This document shows, in pieces, positions 16,330-25,082 of a DNA stretch of 64,000 nt. The notes beneath the pieces are model-generated. The model was not told where the DNA came from. It made no database searches and was given only the letters and a program-made list of their open reading frames with translations. Made by a program: the position numbers and the translations under genes. This DNA is from Paracoccus alcaliphilus (GTDB lineage: Bacteria; Pseudomonadota; Alphaproteobacteria; Rhodobacterales; Rhodobacteraceae): positions 3,172,001 to 3,236,000 of the forward strand of contig NZ_CP067124.1 of assembly GCF_028553725.1 (NCBI RefSeq), read 5' to 3'. Each line of letters opens with the position of its first letter. Within the stretch, counting starts at the first letter, position 1.

Positions 16330-17820
16330 ATGGTTTTTGATGCGCCCTATGATCATTTGTTGCGCCTGCTTTCCAACCGCACAATCGCGTGGTTGCGCGA
16401 CCAGATCAGAACATTGCCCGCGCGCCTGTCGCCCGAGGATGAACTGACTCCGGTTCTGGCGCTGGCGGCGCGGATGGCCCCGGTCCTGTCGGGCTGGCGC
16501 GGCGCACCCTCGCCGCTGGAAAGCATCACGGCCGAGCGGTTCGATGCGACGCTGACCGGTCGCATCACCACCCTGGTGTGGCGCGGCGGCATGGACCCCG
16601 ACCGCGTGGCGCCGCTGCTGGCGGCGGGGCGGCATGTGAAGGATCAGCCGCTGTGGCAATTGTCGCGCCAGCATCTGGCGCTGCATCCGCCACGCGATCT
16701 GGCCGAAAGGCTGGACCTGACCGACGATCCCGACGCCAATCTTGTCGCGGAAACCGAGGCGTTTCTGTGCCGCCCCGTTGCCGCCGATCACCTGACGGAA
16801 TTGCATGTCGATCTGTTTTACCGGGTCCTGACGCAGCTTTATCATTTCGGGGAATCCCGTCCGCGGACAATCGCGCCAAGGGTATTCGGGCAAGCCTTTG
16901 AAAACTGTCTGCGCTTTTCGGAATGGGCGGTCGGGAACAAGAACCTGACCGCGCTGGTGCAGATGATCACCTGCCTGCGGCTGATCGATCCCGACCATGA
17001 CGTGTCGGCGCTTTTGTCCGAAGTGATCCCTTATCAGCGGCCCGACGGATCGTTTCCGGCGCGGTGCGGCTGGTCGGATCAGCCGCAGGAACTGGCGACG
17101 GGAGCAATCCCGACGATCATGGCGATGGTGGCCTTTCATGTGATCAGCCATCGCCGCTGGCACGGGCCACATGCGCCGGACCGCCACGCGCCGCCGATCC
17201 ATACCTGCCGCGACCAGATCGCCGCGCGGATCGCCGAAAGGCTGGAACAGGCCGGAACGATGCCCCCGTCCGAACGGCTGCTCGTTGCCGCCTCGATCAG
17301 CCGCGCGACGGGCCGGAACGGCTTTCTGCTGCTGGAGGGCTTGGGCGGCTATGTCCCGACCCGAGGCGAGGTGCAGGCGCTGGCCGTGCGGCTGGCCGGG
17401 TTCCCCATCGCGGCCCAATATGCGCGCCGTACTCTGGCGCTGACCCAGCCATTGCAGGAACTGATCGACGCGCTGCCGCCCGAGGGCGGCCCCCTCTTGG
17501 ACGCGCTGCGTTGGCTGAGGGCGCCCACCGCCCGGATCGCCAGCCCCTCGCCCGAGGATTTCATCCGCGACTGGGACCACGCGGCCCGCCAGGGGGACGA
17601 GCCGGGCTTTCTGCGCCATTGCGAACAGGCCGCGCAATACGGCCTGCACGACAACAGCCCGCATATCCGCGAAATGGCCGTGCATCTGGTTCAGCGCGAA
17701 CAGCGCGCCTTTCTGGCCCGTCCCCGCGCCGGCCTGCCGGAATTGCTGCGGCGGCTGGACCTGATGGCACTGATGGCGCTGGTGTTCGAGCCCGAGCCGG
17801 AGCTGGCCGCCGCCGCCTGA
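16330..17820 (+). CDS. Uncharacterised 496-residue, helix-rich protein
   Basis: I do not recognise a named family. The protein has no signal peptide or transmembrane segment and looks almost wholly alpha-helical. Around residues 210-280 the text QMITCLRLIDPDHDVSALL, YQRPDGSFPARCGWSD and PTIMAMVAFHVISHRRW alternates helices with a PDGSF turn, as in alpha/alpha-toroid enzymes (terpene-cyclase or prenyltransferase repeats) and in DUF6895-type proteins of unknown function; this likeness is weak. The C-terminal 120 residues look like short helical repeats. The gene stands alone between convergent fhs and divergent prfC. The upstream 245 bases are unusually AT-rich for this genome (16195-16330) and include TTGACA at 16264. 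Confidence 0.7.
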   Translation: MVFDAPYDHLLRLLSNRTIAWLRDQIRTLPARLSPEDELTPVLALAARMAPVLSGWRGAPSPLESITAERFDATLTGRITTLVWRGGMDPDRVAPLLAAGRHVKDQPLWQLSRQHLALHPPRDLAERLDLTDDPDANLVAETEAFLCRPVAADHLTELHVDLFYRVLTQLYHFGESRPRTIAPRVFGQAFENCLRFSEWAVGNKNLTALVQMITCLRLIDPDHDVSALLSEVIPYQRPDGSFPARCGWSDQPQELATGAIPTIMAMVAFHVISHRRWHGPHAPDRHAPPIHTCRDQIAARIAERLEQAGTMPPSERLLVAASISRATGRNGFLLLEGLGGYVPTRGEVQALAVRLAGFPIAAQYARRTLALTQPLQELIDALPPEGGPLLDALRWLRAPTARIASPSPEDFIRDWDHAARQGDEPGFLRHCEQAAQYGLHDNSPHIREMAVHLVQREQRAFLARPRAGLPELLRRLDLMALMALVFEPEPELAAAA

Positions 17821-17829
17821 CGGACGGTT

Positions 17830-19500
17830 TCAGAACAGCCCTTCTATCTGCCCCAGATCGTTCAGCCGGATGGTTTCCGCCGCCGGACGGCGCGGCAGGC
17901 CGGGCATGGTCATGATCTGTCCGCAGATCACCACCACGAAACCGGCACCCGCCGACAGGCGGACCTCGCGCACCGGGATCACATGACCTTCGGGCGCGCC
18001 GCGCAGGTCCGGATCGGTCGAAAAGGAATATTGTGTCTTGGCGATACAGACCGGCAGATGGCCATAGCCGTCACGCTGCCAGCCCTCCAGCTGGGCGCGG
18101 ATCGCGGGCGACATCTCGACCCCCGCCGCGCGATAGATCCGGGTACAGATCGTTTCGACCTTGTCGATCAGCGGCATCTCGTCGGGATAGAGCATCTGGA
18201 AATCGCCCTCCGCGCCCTCGACCATCGCGACGACCTCCTGGGCCAGTTCTTCGGCCCCGGCCCCGCCTTCGGCCCAGTGCCGCGCGACCACCGCCTTGAC
18301 CCCGAAGCCGGCGCAGTAATCGGTGACGGCGGCGACCTCGGCCTCGCTGTCGCCCGAGAAATGGTTGACGGCGACCACCACCGGCAGACCATAGAGGCGT
18401 AGATTCTCGATATGGCGCCCCAGATTGACGCAGCCGCGGGTCAGGGCCTCGACATTCTCGGCCCCCAGATCGGCGCGGGCAACGCCACCGTTCATCTTCA
18501 ACGCCCTCACTGTCGCCACCAGCACCACCGCCGAAGGCGTCAGCCCGGCGATCCGGCATTTGATGTCCAGAAACTTCTCGGCCCCCAAATCGGCACCGAA
18601 TCCGGCCTCGGTCACGACGTAATCGGACAGGCGCAGCGCGGTTTGTGTGGCGATGGCGCTGTTGCAGCCATGAGCGATATTGGCGAAGGGGCCGCCATGG
18701 ACCAGCGCCGGGTTGTGTTCCAGCGTCTGCACCAGATTGGGCTGCAACGCCTCTTTCAGCAGGACGGTCATCGCGCCGTCGGCCCCCAGGTCGCGCGCCG
18801 TGACCGGATCGCCCGCTCGGCTATAGCCGATGACGATGCGGCCCAGACGCTGTTCCAGATCGGTCAGATCGCGCGACAGGCACAGGATCGCCATCACCTC
18901 GGAGGCGACGGTGATGTCAAAGCCGCTTTGCCGCGCGAAGCCGTTGCCCGCGCCGCCCAGCCCGATGACCATATCGCGCAGCGCCCGGTCGTTCATGTCG
19001 ATCACCCGCCGCCAGGTGATCCGCCGCGTGTCGATATCCAGCGCGTTGCCCCAGTGGATATGGTTGTCGATCATCGCCGACAGCAGGTTATGGGCCGAAG
19101 TGATGGCATGGAAATCGCCGGTGAAATGCAGGTTCATGTCATCCATCGGCACGATCTGCGCCAGGCCGCCGCCCGCCGCGCCGCCCTTCATGCCGAAATT
19201 CGGACCCAGACTGGCTTCTCGGATGCAGATGGTGGCGCGCTTGCCGATCCGGTTCAGCGCATCGCCCAGACCGACGGTGGTGGTGGTCTTGCCCTCGCCC
19301 GCCGGGGTCGGGTTGATCGCGGTCACCAGAATCAGCCGTCCTTCGGGCCTGCCCGCCAGCGCGGCCACGGATTGATGCGGGATCTTTGCCTTGTCGTGAC
19401 CATAGGGCAGGATCTCATCGGGTCGCAGCCCCAGTTTGGCGGCGATTTGGGCAATGGGCTGCTTGGCGGCCTCGCGGGCGATCTCGACATCTGATTTCAT
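17830..19500 (-). CDS. fhs: Formate-tetrahydrofolate ligase
   Basis: A 556-residue enzyme joining formate to tetrahydrofolate with ATP, giving 10-formyl-THF for purine synthesis and one-carbon assimilation. The ATP-binding motif [19 protein letters not shown] (about residues 64-82), [14 protein letters not shown] and the C-terminal [16 protein letters not shown] are all typical. Length matches the family. It is monocistronic here and converges with the 496-residue unknown gene. Confidence 0.97.
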   Translation of the reverse strand: MKSDVEIAREAAKQPIAQIAAKLGLRPDEILPYGHDKAKIPHQSVAALAGRPEGRLILVTAINPTPAGEGKTTTTVGLGDALNRIGKRATICIREASLGPNFGMKGGAAGGGLAQIVPMDDMNLHFTGDFHAITSAHNLLSAMIDNHIHWGNALDIDTRRITWRRVIDMNDRALRDMVIGLGGAGNGFARQSGFDITVASEVMAILCLSRDLTDLEQRLGRIVIGYSRAGDPVTARDLGADGAMTVLLKEALQPNLVQTLEHNPALVHGGPFANIAHGCNSAIATQTALRLSDYVVTEAGFGADLGAEKFLDIKCRIAGLTPSAVVLVATVRALKMNGGVARADLGAENVEALTRGCVNLGRHIENLRLYGLPVVVAVNHFSGDSEAEVAAVTDYCAGFGVKAVVARHWAEGGAGAEELAQEVVAMVEGAEGDFQMLYPDEMPLIDKVETICTRIYRAAGVEMSPAIRAQLEGWQRDGYGHLPVCIAKTQYSFSTDPDLRGAPEGHVIPVREVRLSAGAGFVVVICGQIMTMPGLPRRPAAETIRLNDLGQIEGLF

Positions 19501-19596
19501 GGCGGCCTCTGGCTCGGATTGCGTTGTGCAGATGCCTTAACCGATCCTGACCCCCGGAGTCATCAAAACCGGCCTGACTGGTGCAAAGGTCTGGCC

Positions 19597-20184
19597 CTAA
19601 TTGCCCCTTTGCAGCAGATTATCCACCGCAAGTCGCAATTCCGGCAGCAAGTCGGCCTGAAACCAAGGGTTCCTGCGCAGCCACGCGGTATTGCGCCACG
19701 AGGGGTGCGGCAGCGGAAAGACCTGCGGGGCATGGTCGCGCCAGGCGGCGACGCTGGCGGTCACGTCGCGGCGGCCCAGATGCCAGCGGATCGCATGGCC
19801 GCCCACCAGCAGGATCAGCCGCGGCCGCAACTGCCCCATCACCTGATCGCGCCATGTCCGCGCACAGATCGCGGGCGGGGCCAGATCGGCGCCCTTGGCG
19901 TCATAGCCGGGAAAGCAGAAGGCCATCGGCACGATGGCGATCCGATCGCGGTCATAGAAGGTGGCCTCGTCCACGCCCATCCACTCTCGCAGCCTGTCGC
20001 CCGAACGGTCGGTGAACGGCCTGCCGCTGTGATGCACCCGCATCCCCGGCGCCTGCCCCGACACGAGGATCGGCGCGCCGGAACGGAACCAGACCACCGG
20101 GCGCGGCGCATGGGCGGTCGCGGTCAGGGCGAACCGCTCGGCACACAGGCGGCAGGCAGAGATACGGGCGGAAAGCTGGCTCAT
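19597..20184 (-). CDS. Uracil-DNA glycosylase family protein
   Basis: A 195-residue protein. Residues from about 35 read PILVSGQAPGMRVHHSGRPF, the water-activating loop of family 4/5-like uracil-DNA glycosylases, and the C-terminal part has FPLPHPSWRNTAW, the leucine/HPS-type DNA-intercalation loop. The Cys pair SACRLCAERF near the N-terminus recalls Fe-S-type UDGs, but I cannot place four ligand cysteines confidently. The start at 20184 begins the similarity; the frame is open for 192 bases further upstream. The gene is divergent from kpsT. Confidence 0.82.
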   Translation of the reverse strand: MSQLSARISACRLCAERFALTATAHAPRPVVWFRSGAPILVSGQAPGMRVHHSGRPFTDRSGDRLREWMGVDEATFYDRDRIAIVPMAFCFPGYDAKGADLAPPAICARTWRDQVMGQLRPRLILLVGGHAIRWHLGRRDVTASVAAWRDHAPQVFPLPHPSWRNTAWLRRNPWFQADLLPELRLAVDNLLQRGN

Positions 20185-20359
20185 CCGGTGGCATTTAGTG
20201 CAAATGCCGCGCGAATAAAGCACTGCTCGCCAAGGTTTGTTTGGCACCCGGGCTGGAAACTGGACAGGATGCCGCCACCGACCTATGTTCCGCCCGCACA
20301 GGTCGGGGAATTCCGGCACGGCAGGCCGGACAGAAACCGACGGATAAAGGCGATCAGCC

Positions 20360-21013
20360 ATGCTGGAATTCGACAATGTCTCGAAATCCTTCTGGACCGG
20401 GACTCAGCGCAAGGTGATTCTGGAACGCGCCTCGTTCCGGGTCGAACTGGGCAATTCCATCGGCATCCTGGCCCCCAACGGCACCGGCAAGACCACGCTG
20501 ATCAACATGATGTGCGGGCTGGAAAAACCCGATGAGGGCACCATCCGCAGCACGTGCAGCGTGTCCTTTCCGCTTGGCTTCATGGGCGGCGTGGTGGCGC
20601 GCCACTCGGCCAATGAGAACGCCCGATATATCGCCCGCATCTATGGGCTGGATCCCGACTATGTCGAAGCCTTCTGCCGCTGGCTGACCGATATCGGCGA
20701 ATATTTCGACATGCCGGTGGGGACCTATTCGGCGGGGATGCGGCAGCGGTTTTCCTTCGCGCTGTTGCTGGCGCTGAAATTCGACATCTATCTGATCGAC
20801 GAGGGCATGCCGCAGACCACGGATGTCGAATTCAACCGCAAGGCGGGCTCGGTCCTGTATGAGAGGCTGCGCGATTCGACCGTGATCGTGGTGTCGCACC
20901 AGCCCTCGACCATCGAGAAGTTCTGCCGGACCGCCGCGATATTGCGCGACGGAAAACTGTATATGTTTGAAACCCTTGAAGAGGCCAAGCAGTATTATGA
21001 CTTTACCGCCTAA
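20360..21013 (+). CDS. kpsT: Capsular polysaccharide export ABC transporter ATPase (KpsT-like)
   Basis: A 217-residue ATPase of the ABC-2 polysaccharide exporter type. Walker A is APNGTGKTTL, the signature is YSAGMRQR and Walker B is FDIYLIDEG, followed by the H-loop VVSHQP. KpsT pairs with a permease KpsM to export group 2 capsule or Kdo-linked polysaccharide across the inner membrane. No KpsM gene is next to it here. The following kpsE start lies inside its last codons (17-base overlap), so the two are translationally coupled. Confidence 0.9.
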   Translation: MLEFDNVSKSFWTGTQRKVILERASFRVELGNSIGILAPNGTGKTTLINMMCGLEKPDEGTIRSTCSVSFPLGFMGGVVARHSANENARYIARIYGLDPDYVEAFCRWLTDIGEYFDMPVGTYSAGMRQRFSFALLLALKFDIYLIDEGMPQTTDVEFNRKAGSVLYERLRDSTVIVVSHQPSTIEKFCRTAAILRDGKLYMFETLEEAKQYYDFTA

Positions 21014-22814
21014 GGCGAGCCGCTTCCACGCCTCTCCGGCCGAAGCCGTCCGTCCGCATACGGGCGCAGATCCGGCAGCAGAGACCCGCCCGCCGGCTGG
21101 CGACAAGCCGGATATCCGGGTCGAACTGCACAAGAAGGCCGACCTTCCGCCGCGTTTCGGCGAAGGCCCGATGTCGGGGGCCTCTGCCGCCAGCTCTGAC
21201 GAACAGCGCAAGGAACGGATAATGCAGACCGAGCCCGTCGATGACGGTTTCGGCGACATGCGTTTTCCGACCGCCGGTCCCGCATCCGAAGGGACCACGC
21301 CCGCGAAGGATGGCGGCAAGGCCGATCCCGCCGACGCGGCGGGCGAGGATCTGGAGGCAAAGCTGGCCGCGATCCGGGCCGAAAAGCTGTCGGACCGGCA
21401 GTTGCGCATCGCCCGCCGCATCGCCGCGCTGCACCAGATCCCGGTCGAGTCGGACGAAGAGGCCGTGCTGCGCCTGCGCGAACGCGGCATCGACCCGTCG
21501 CAGCGCGCCGCGCTGAGCCAGATCCTGTCCAGCGAGGGCAGCCGGTCCCAGGCCAGCCCTTCGGCCAATGCGCCTGCGGTGGTGCCACGCGCGCCTCTAC
21601 CTGCCTCGCGGCCCAATACCCAGCCCGGCCCCGCCCTGCCCTCGCGCGAGCAACTGACCGAGGACCGGCGCGCGGCGGAAATCCTGCTGATCCAGCGGGA
21701 CATCGCGCGGCGCAGGCGCAGGCGGCTGGCGATGCTGGCGATGCGGCTGATGCTGTTCGTCATCATTCCGACCTTCATGGCGGGTTGGTATTATTTCCGC
21801 GTCGCATCGCCGCTTTATGCCACCCATTCGCAATTCCAGATCCAGATGGCCGACGGCATGTCCGGGTCCAGCATGGGCGGGCTGTTCAGCGCCTCGCAAC
21901 TGGCCACCAACCCCGATTCCGTCGGTGTGCAAAGCTATCTGACCTCGCGCGATGCGATGCTGCGTCTGGATGGCGAACTGGGCTATCGCCGCGCGTTCCA
22001 GGACCCGTCGCTGGACGCGATCAAGCGCCTGCCGGAAAATGCCAGCAACGAAGCCACCTATGAACTGTATCAGAAATCGGTGCGCATCGGCTATGACCCG
22101 ACCGAGGGCATGATCAACATGGAAGTGATCGCCCCCGACCCGGAACTCAGCCGCGATTTCTCGCTGGCGCTGATCAAATATGCCGAGGGTCAGGTGGACC
22201 AGATGACCGCCCGCCTGCGCGACGATCAGATGAAGGGCGCGATCGAGGTCTATGAGGATGCCGAGGCCAAGGTTCTGGCCGCGCAGCAACGGGTGCAGGA
22301 ATTGCAGCAGAAGCTGGGCGTTCTGGACCCGGTGGCCGAAGGCTCGGTAATCATGAATCAGGTCGCCGAACTGGAAATGCAGCTGGCCACCAAGGAACTG
22401 GAACTGGGCCAGCTGCTGGCCAATCCCAGCCCGCAGCAAAGCCGCGTCACCGCCTTGCGCGGCGATATCACCCGGCTTCAGGAAATGATCGCCCGCACCC
22501 GGCTGCAACTGACCGAGGGCAATGCGACACGCTCGTCGCTGGCCGCGATCTCGGGCGAGTTGCGCATTGCCGAAAGCGATCTGGCGACCCGGCAGGAATT
22601 GCTGGCCGCCGCTGCCGCCCAGATGGAAACCGCGCGGGTCGAGGCCAGCAAGCAGGTCCGCTATCTGTCGCTGTCGGTGGCCCCCGTCGCCCCGGATGAG
22701 GCCACCTATCCCAAGGCCGTGCAGAATACGCTGGTGGCGTTTCTGATCTTCTCGGGCATCTATCTCATGCTGTCTCTGACGGCTTCGATCTTGCGGGAAC
22801 AGGTATCGTCATGA
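20997..22814 (+). CDS. kpsE: Capsule polysaccharide export inner-membrane protein (KpsE-like)
   Basis: A 605-residue polysaccharide co-polymerase-type protein. A long, Pro/Ala-rich, probably disordered cytoplasmic N-terminus (residues 1-240) ends in a basic patch and a first transmembrane helix (about 244-264). A periplasmic region with a coiled coil (about 400-540, QQRVQELQQKLGVLDPV) and a second transmembrane helix near the C-terminus (about 578-598) follow. This is the KpsE/BexC topology that links the ABC exporter to the outer-membrane KpsD channel. The N-terminal tail is far longer than in Escherichia coli KpsE (about 380 residues in total). The start overlaps kpsT; the end overlaps kdsA by four bases. 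Confidence 0.87.
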   Translation: MTLPPKASRFHASPAEAVRPHTGADPAAETRPPAGDKPDIRVELHKKADLPPRFGEGPMSGASAASSDEQRKERIMQTEPVDDGFGDMRFPTAGPASEGTTPAKDGGKADPADAAGEDLEAKLAAIRAEKLSDRQLRIARRIAALHQIPVESDEEAVLRLRERGIDPSQRAALSQILSSEGSRSQASPSANAPAVVPRAPLPASRPNTQPGPALPSREQLTEDRRAAEILLIQRDIARRRRRRLAMLAMRLMLFVIIPTFMAGWYYFRVASPLYATHSQFQIQMADGMSGSSMGGLFSASQLATNPDSVGVQSYLTSRDAMLRLDGELGYRRAFQDPSLDAIKRLPENASNEATYELYQKSVRIGYDPTEGMINMEVIAPDPELSRDFSLALIKYAEGQVDQMTARLRDDQMKGAIEVYEDAEAKVLAAQQRVQELQQKLGVLDPVAEGSVIMNQVAELEMQLATKELELGQLLANPSPQQSRVTALRGDITRLQEMIARTRLQLTEGNATRSSLAAISGELRIAESDLATRQELLAAAAAQMETARVEASKQVRYLSLSVAPVAPDEATYPKAVQNTLVAFLIFSGIYLMLSLTASILREQVSS

Positions 22815-23650
22815 CCCATCGCCACATCCCCATCGGCCCGCTGACCTGCGGCAACGACCTGCCGCTGACGGTGATCGCCGGTCCCTGCCAGCTGGAATCG
22901 CTGGACCACGCCCTGATGATCGCCGAAGCGATGGCGGCGGCCTGCCGCGATGCGGGCGCGGGCTATGTCTTCAAGGCCAGCTATGACAAGGCCAACCGCA
23001 CCTCGCTGAAGGGTCGCCGCGGCATCGGCATCGACGAGGGGCTGGAGATTCTGGCCAGGGTCCGCGCCGAGTTGGGCTGTCCGGTGCTGACCGACATTCA
23101 CGACGCCGAACAGGCCGTTCGCGCCGCCGAAGTGGTGGACGTGATCCAGATCCCCGCCTTTCTGTGCCGCCAGACCGACCTGTTGCTGACGGCGGGCCGG
23201 ACCGGCGCGGTGGTGAACATCAAGAAAGGCCAGTTCCTTGCCCCGTGGGACATGCCGAATGTCGCCGACAAGGTCGCCTCGACCGGTAATGAGAACATCC
23301 TGCTGACGGAGCGCGGCGCCAGCTTTGGCTATAACACGCTGGTGGCCGATATGCGGTCGCTGCCGATCATGGCGCGGACCGGCTTTCCGGTAATCATGGA
23401 CGCCACCCATTCGGTGCAGCAGCCGGGTGGTCAGGGTGGCTCTTCGGGCGGGCAGCGTGAATTCGCGCCGGTGATGGCCCGGGCCGCCGTCGCTCTGGGC
23501 GTGGCGGGCGTGTTCATCGAGACGCATGAGGACCCGGACAATGCGCCCTCGGACGGGCCGAACATGGTGCCGCTGGACCGGATGCCCGCGCTGATCGCCT
23601 CGCTGATGCGTTTCGACGCGCTGGCCAAGGCCGAGCCGCTGAAGGTCTAG
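22811..23650 (+). CDS. kdsA: 3-deoxy-8-phosphooctulonate synthase
   Basis: A 279-residue enzyme condensing PEP and arabinose-5-phosphate to Kdo-8-phosphate. VIAGPCQLES near residue 25 carries the Cys that marks the metal-dependent class (metal-independent enzymes have Asn there). FKASYDKANRTS, IQIPAFLCRQTDLL, NIKKGQF and MDATHSVQQPG are conserved. It overlaps kpsE by four bases, so Kdo supply is coupled to the capsule exporter; Kdo forms the lipid-linked base of group 2 capsules as well as lipopolysaccharide core. Confidence 0.96.
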   Translation: MTHRHIPIGPLTCGNDLPLTVIAGPCQLESLDHALMIAEAMAAACRDAGAGYVFKASYDKANRTSLKGRRGIGIDEGLEILARVRAELGCPVLTDIHDAEQAVRAAEVVDVIQIPAFLCRQTDLLLTAGRTGAVVNIKKGQFLAPWDMPNVADKVASTGNENILLTERGASFGYNTLVADMRSLPIMARTGFPVIMDATHSVQQPGGQGGSSGGQREFAPVMARAAVALGVAGVFIETHEDPDNAPSDGPNMVPLDRMPALIASLMRFDALAKAEPLKV

Positions 23651-24828
23651 CCCGCCAGCGCCTTGCCCGCCGCATCACCCGAGGCCCAGGCCCACTGAAA
23701 GTTGTAGCCGCCCAGCCAGCCGGTGACATCGACACATTCGCCAATGAAATGCAGCCCCGGCACCGACCGGGCCTGCATCGTCTTTGCATCCAGATCGCGG
23801 GTATCGACGCCCCCCAGCGTCACCTCGGCGGTGCGGTACCCCTCGGTCCCGACCGGGCGCAGGGACCAGCGGTTGACCCGTGCCCCCACTGCCTCCAGCA
23901 CCTTGTTGGGCTGATCCGCCAGCCGCGCCTGCGCCAGCCCCATCCCGGCGGTGATCGCCGCCGCCAACCTTTCGGGCAGGTGCTGCGCCAGCGCCGTCGC
24001 CACCGCCACGCGCCCCGCCTGTCCCCGCACCCGTTTCAGTTCCGCCGCCATATCACAGTCGGGTGCCAGATCGACGGTCAGTTCATCCCCCGGCTGCCAG
24101 AAGCTGGAAATCTGCAGGATCACCGGCCCACTCAGCCCACGATGGGTGAACAGCAGCGCATCGCGGAAATCGCCGCCGCGATGGCGTATCCGCGCCTCGG
24201 TCGAGACCCCGGCCAGCGGCTTGCACAGCGCCAGATCCTGCTCGGCAAAGGTCAGCGGCACCAGCCCCGCCCGCGTCTCGACCAGTCGCAGGCCAAAGCT
24301 GCGGGCGATGTCATAGCCGACCCCCGTCGCCCCCATCTTCGGAATGGACTTGCCACCCGTCGCCACCACCACGCGATCCGCCGTCAGCGTCGCATCCGTC
24401 AGCGAAACGGCGAAACGGTCGCCCTGATGCCGGACCCCCTGCACAGCCGTTCCCAGCCGCAAATCCGCGCCGCGCATCCGGTTCAGCAGCATGTCGGTGA
24501 TCTGCGTCGCCTTGCCGTCGCAGAACAGCTGCCCCTGCGTCTTTTCATGCCAGCCGATCCGCGCCTGATCGACCAACGCAACGAAGGCCTCGGGCCGGAA
24601 CCGGGCCAGCGCCGAGGCCGCAAATCGCGGGCTTTGCGACAGGAACCGATCCGGTACCGTCGCCAGATTGGTGAAGTTGCAGCGCCCGCCGCCCGAGATG
24701 CGGATCTTTTCGCCCGGCTTGGCCGCGTGATCTATCACCACGACCCGCCGCCCCTGCGTCAGGGCCGATCCCGCACAAAACAGTCCCGCCGCGCCCGCGC
24801 CCAGAATGATCAGATCCACATGTTCCAT
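23647..24828 (-). CDS. YhiN/HI0933-family flavoprotein (NAD(P)/FAD-dependent oxidoreductase)
   Basis: A 393-residue protein with the FAD-binding GAGAAGLFCAG (residues 10-20), the family signature KIRISGGGRCNFTN (about 41-54) and a second nucleotide motif VVATGGKSIPKMGATGVGYD. The C-terminal HFIGECVDVTGWLGGYNFQWAWASG closes the FAD fold. The family has no settled physiological role; BaiN-type members reduce bile-acid intermediates in gut bacteria, which is unlikely here. Its stop codon overlaps that of kdsA by three bases on the opposite strand. The upstream region also carries the tRNA-Gln promoter. Confidence 0.88.
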   Translation of the reverse strand: MEHVDLIILGAGAAGLFCAGSALTQGRRVVVIDHAAKPGEKIRISGGGRCNFTNLATVPDRFLSQSPRFAASALARFRPEAFVALVDQARIGWHEKTQGQLFCDGKATQITDMLLNRMRGADLRLGTAVQGVRHQGDRFAVSLTDATLTADRVVVATGGKSIPKMGATGVGYDIARSFGLRLVETRAGLVPLTFAEQDLALCKPLAGVSTEARIRHRGGDFRDALLFTHRGLSGPVILQISSFWQPGDELTVDLAPDCDMAAELKRVRGQAGRVAVATALAQHLPERLAAAITAGMGLAQARLADQPNKVLEAVGARVNRWSLRPVGTEGYRTAEVTLGGVDTRDLDAKTMQARSVPGLHFIGECVDVTGWLGGYNFQWAWASGDAAGKALAG

Positions 24829-24880
24829 GCAGGCGCCATAACACGTTCAGCCGCACGGGCAAGTTTCCTCATTTTGGCCC

Positions 24881-24909
24881 TTGCACCCCCCCCGCAGCTT
24901 GGCTAAATA
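24881..24909 (+). promoter_or_regulatory. Promoter of tRNA-Gln
   Basis: TTGCAC (24881-24886) and TAAATA (24904-24909) are 17 bases apart, ending 12 bases before the tRNA. The C-rich spacer is unusual but the boxes and spacing fit a housekeeping promoter. Confidence 0.6.
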
Positions 24910-24921
24910 CCCCCGCACGGT

Positions 24922-24996
24922 TGGGGCGTAGCCAAGTGGTAAGGCACCGGTTTTTGGTACCGCGCACCGTAGGTTCGAATCCTACCGCCCCAGCCA
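24922..24996 (+). tRNA. tRNA-Gln (anticodon UUG)
   Basis: A 75-nt cloverleaf with encoded CCA. Acceptor TGGGGCG pairs with CGCCCCA, the D-arm is GCC-AAGTGGTAA-GGC, the anticodon loop TTTTGGT holds TTG, and the T-arm is GTAGG-TTCGAAT-CCTAC. The first anticodon-stem pair (27-43) is a C-C mismatch; all other stems pair. It stands alone between a flavoprotein gene and the polyol operon. No integrated element is seen at its 3' end. Confidence 0.96.
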
Positions 24997-25082
24997 GTGG
25001 AACCTTCCCTTTCCTCTTTGAACACCCGCCGGAACGCCAGCGCGCAATCTGCCCATAGGGTCAGAAACACCTCCGGACATGG

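Noticed and set aside
24997..25082. A tRNA-associated integration site next to tRNA-Gln.
   Set aside because: No integrase or repeated tRNA 3' end is present nearby; the integrase in this window lies 20 kb away between mdh and nadK.
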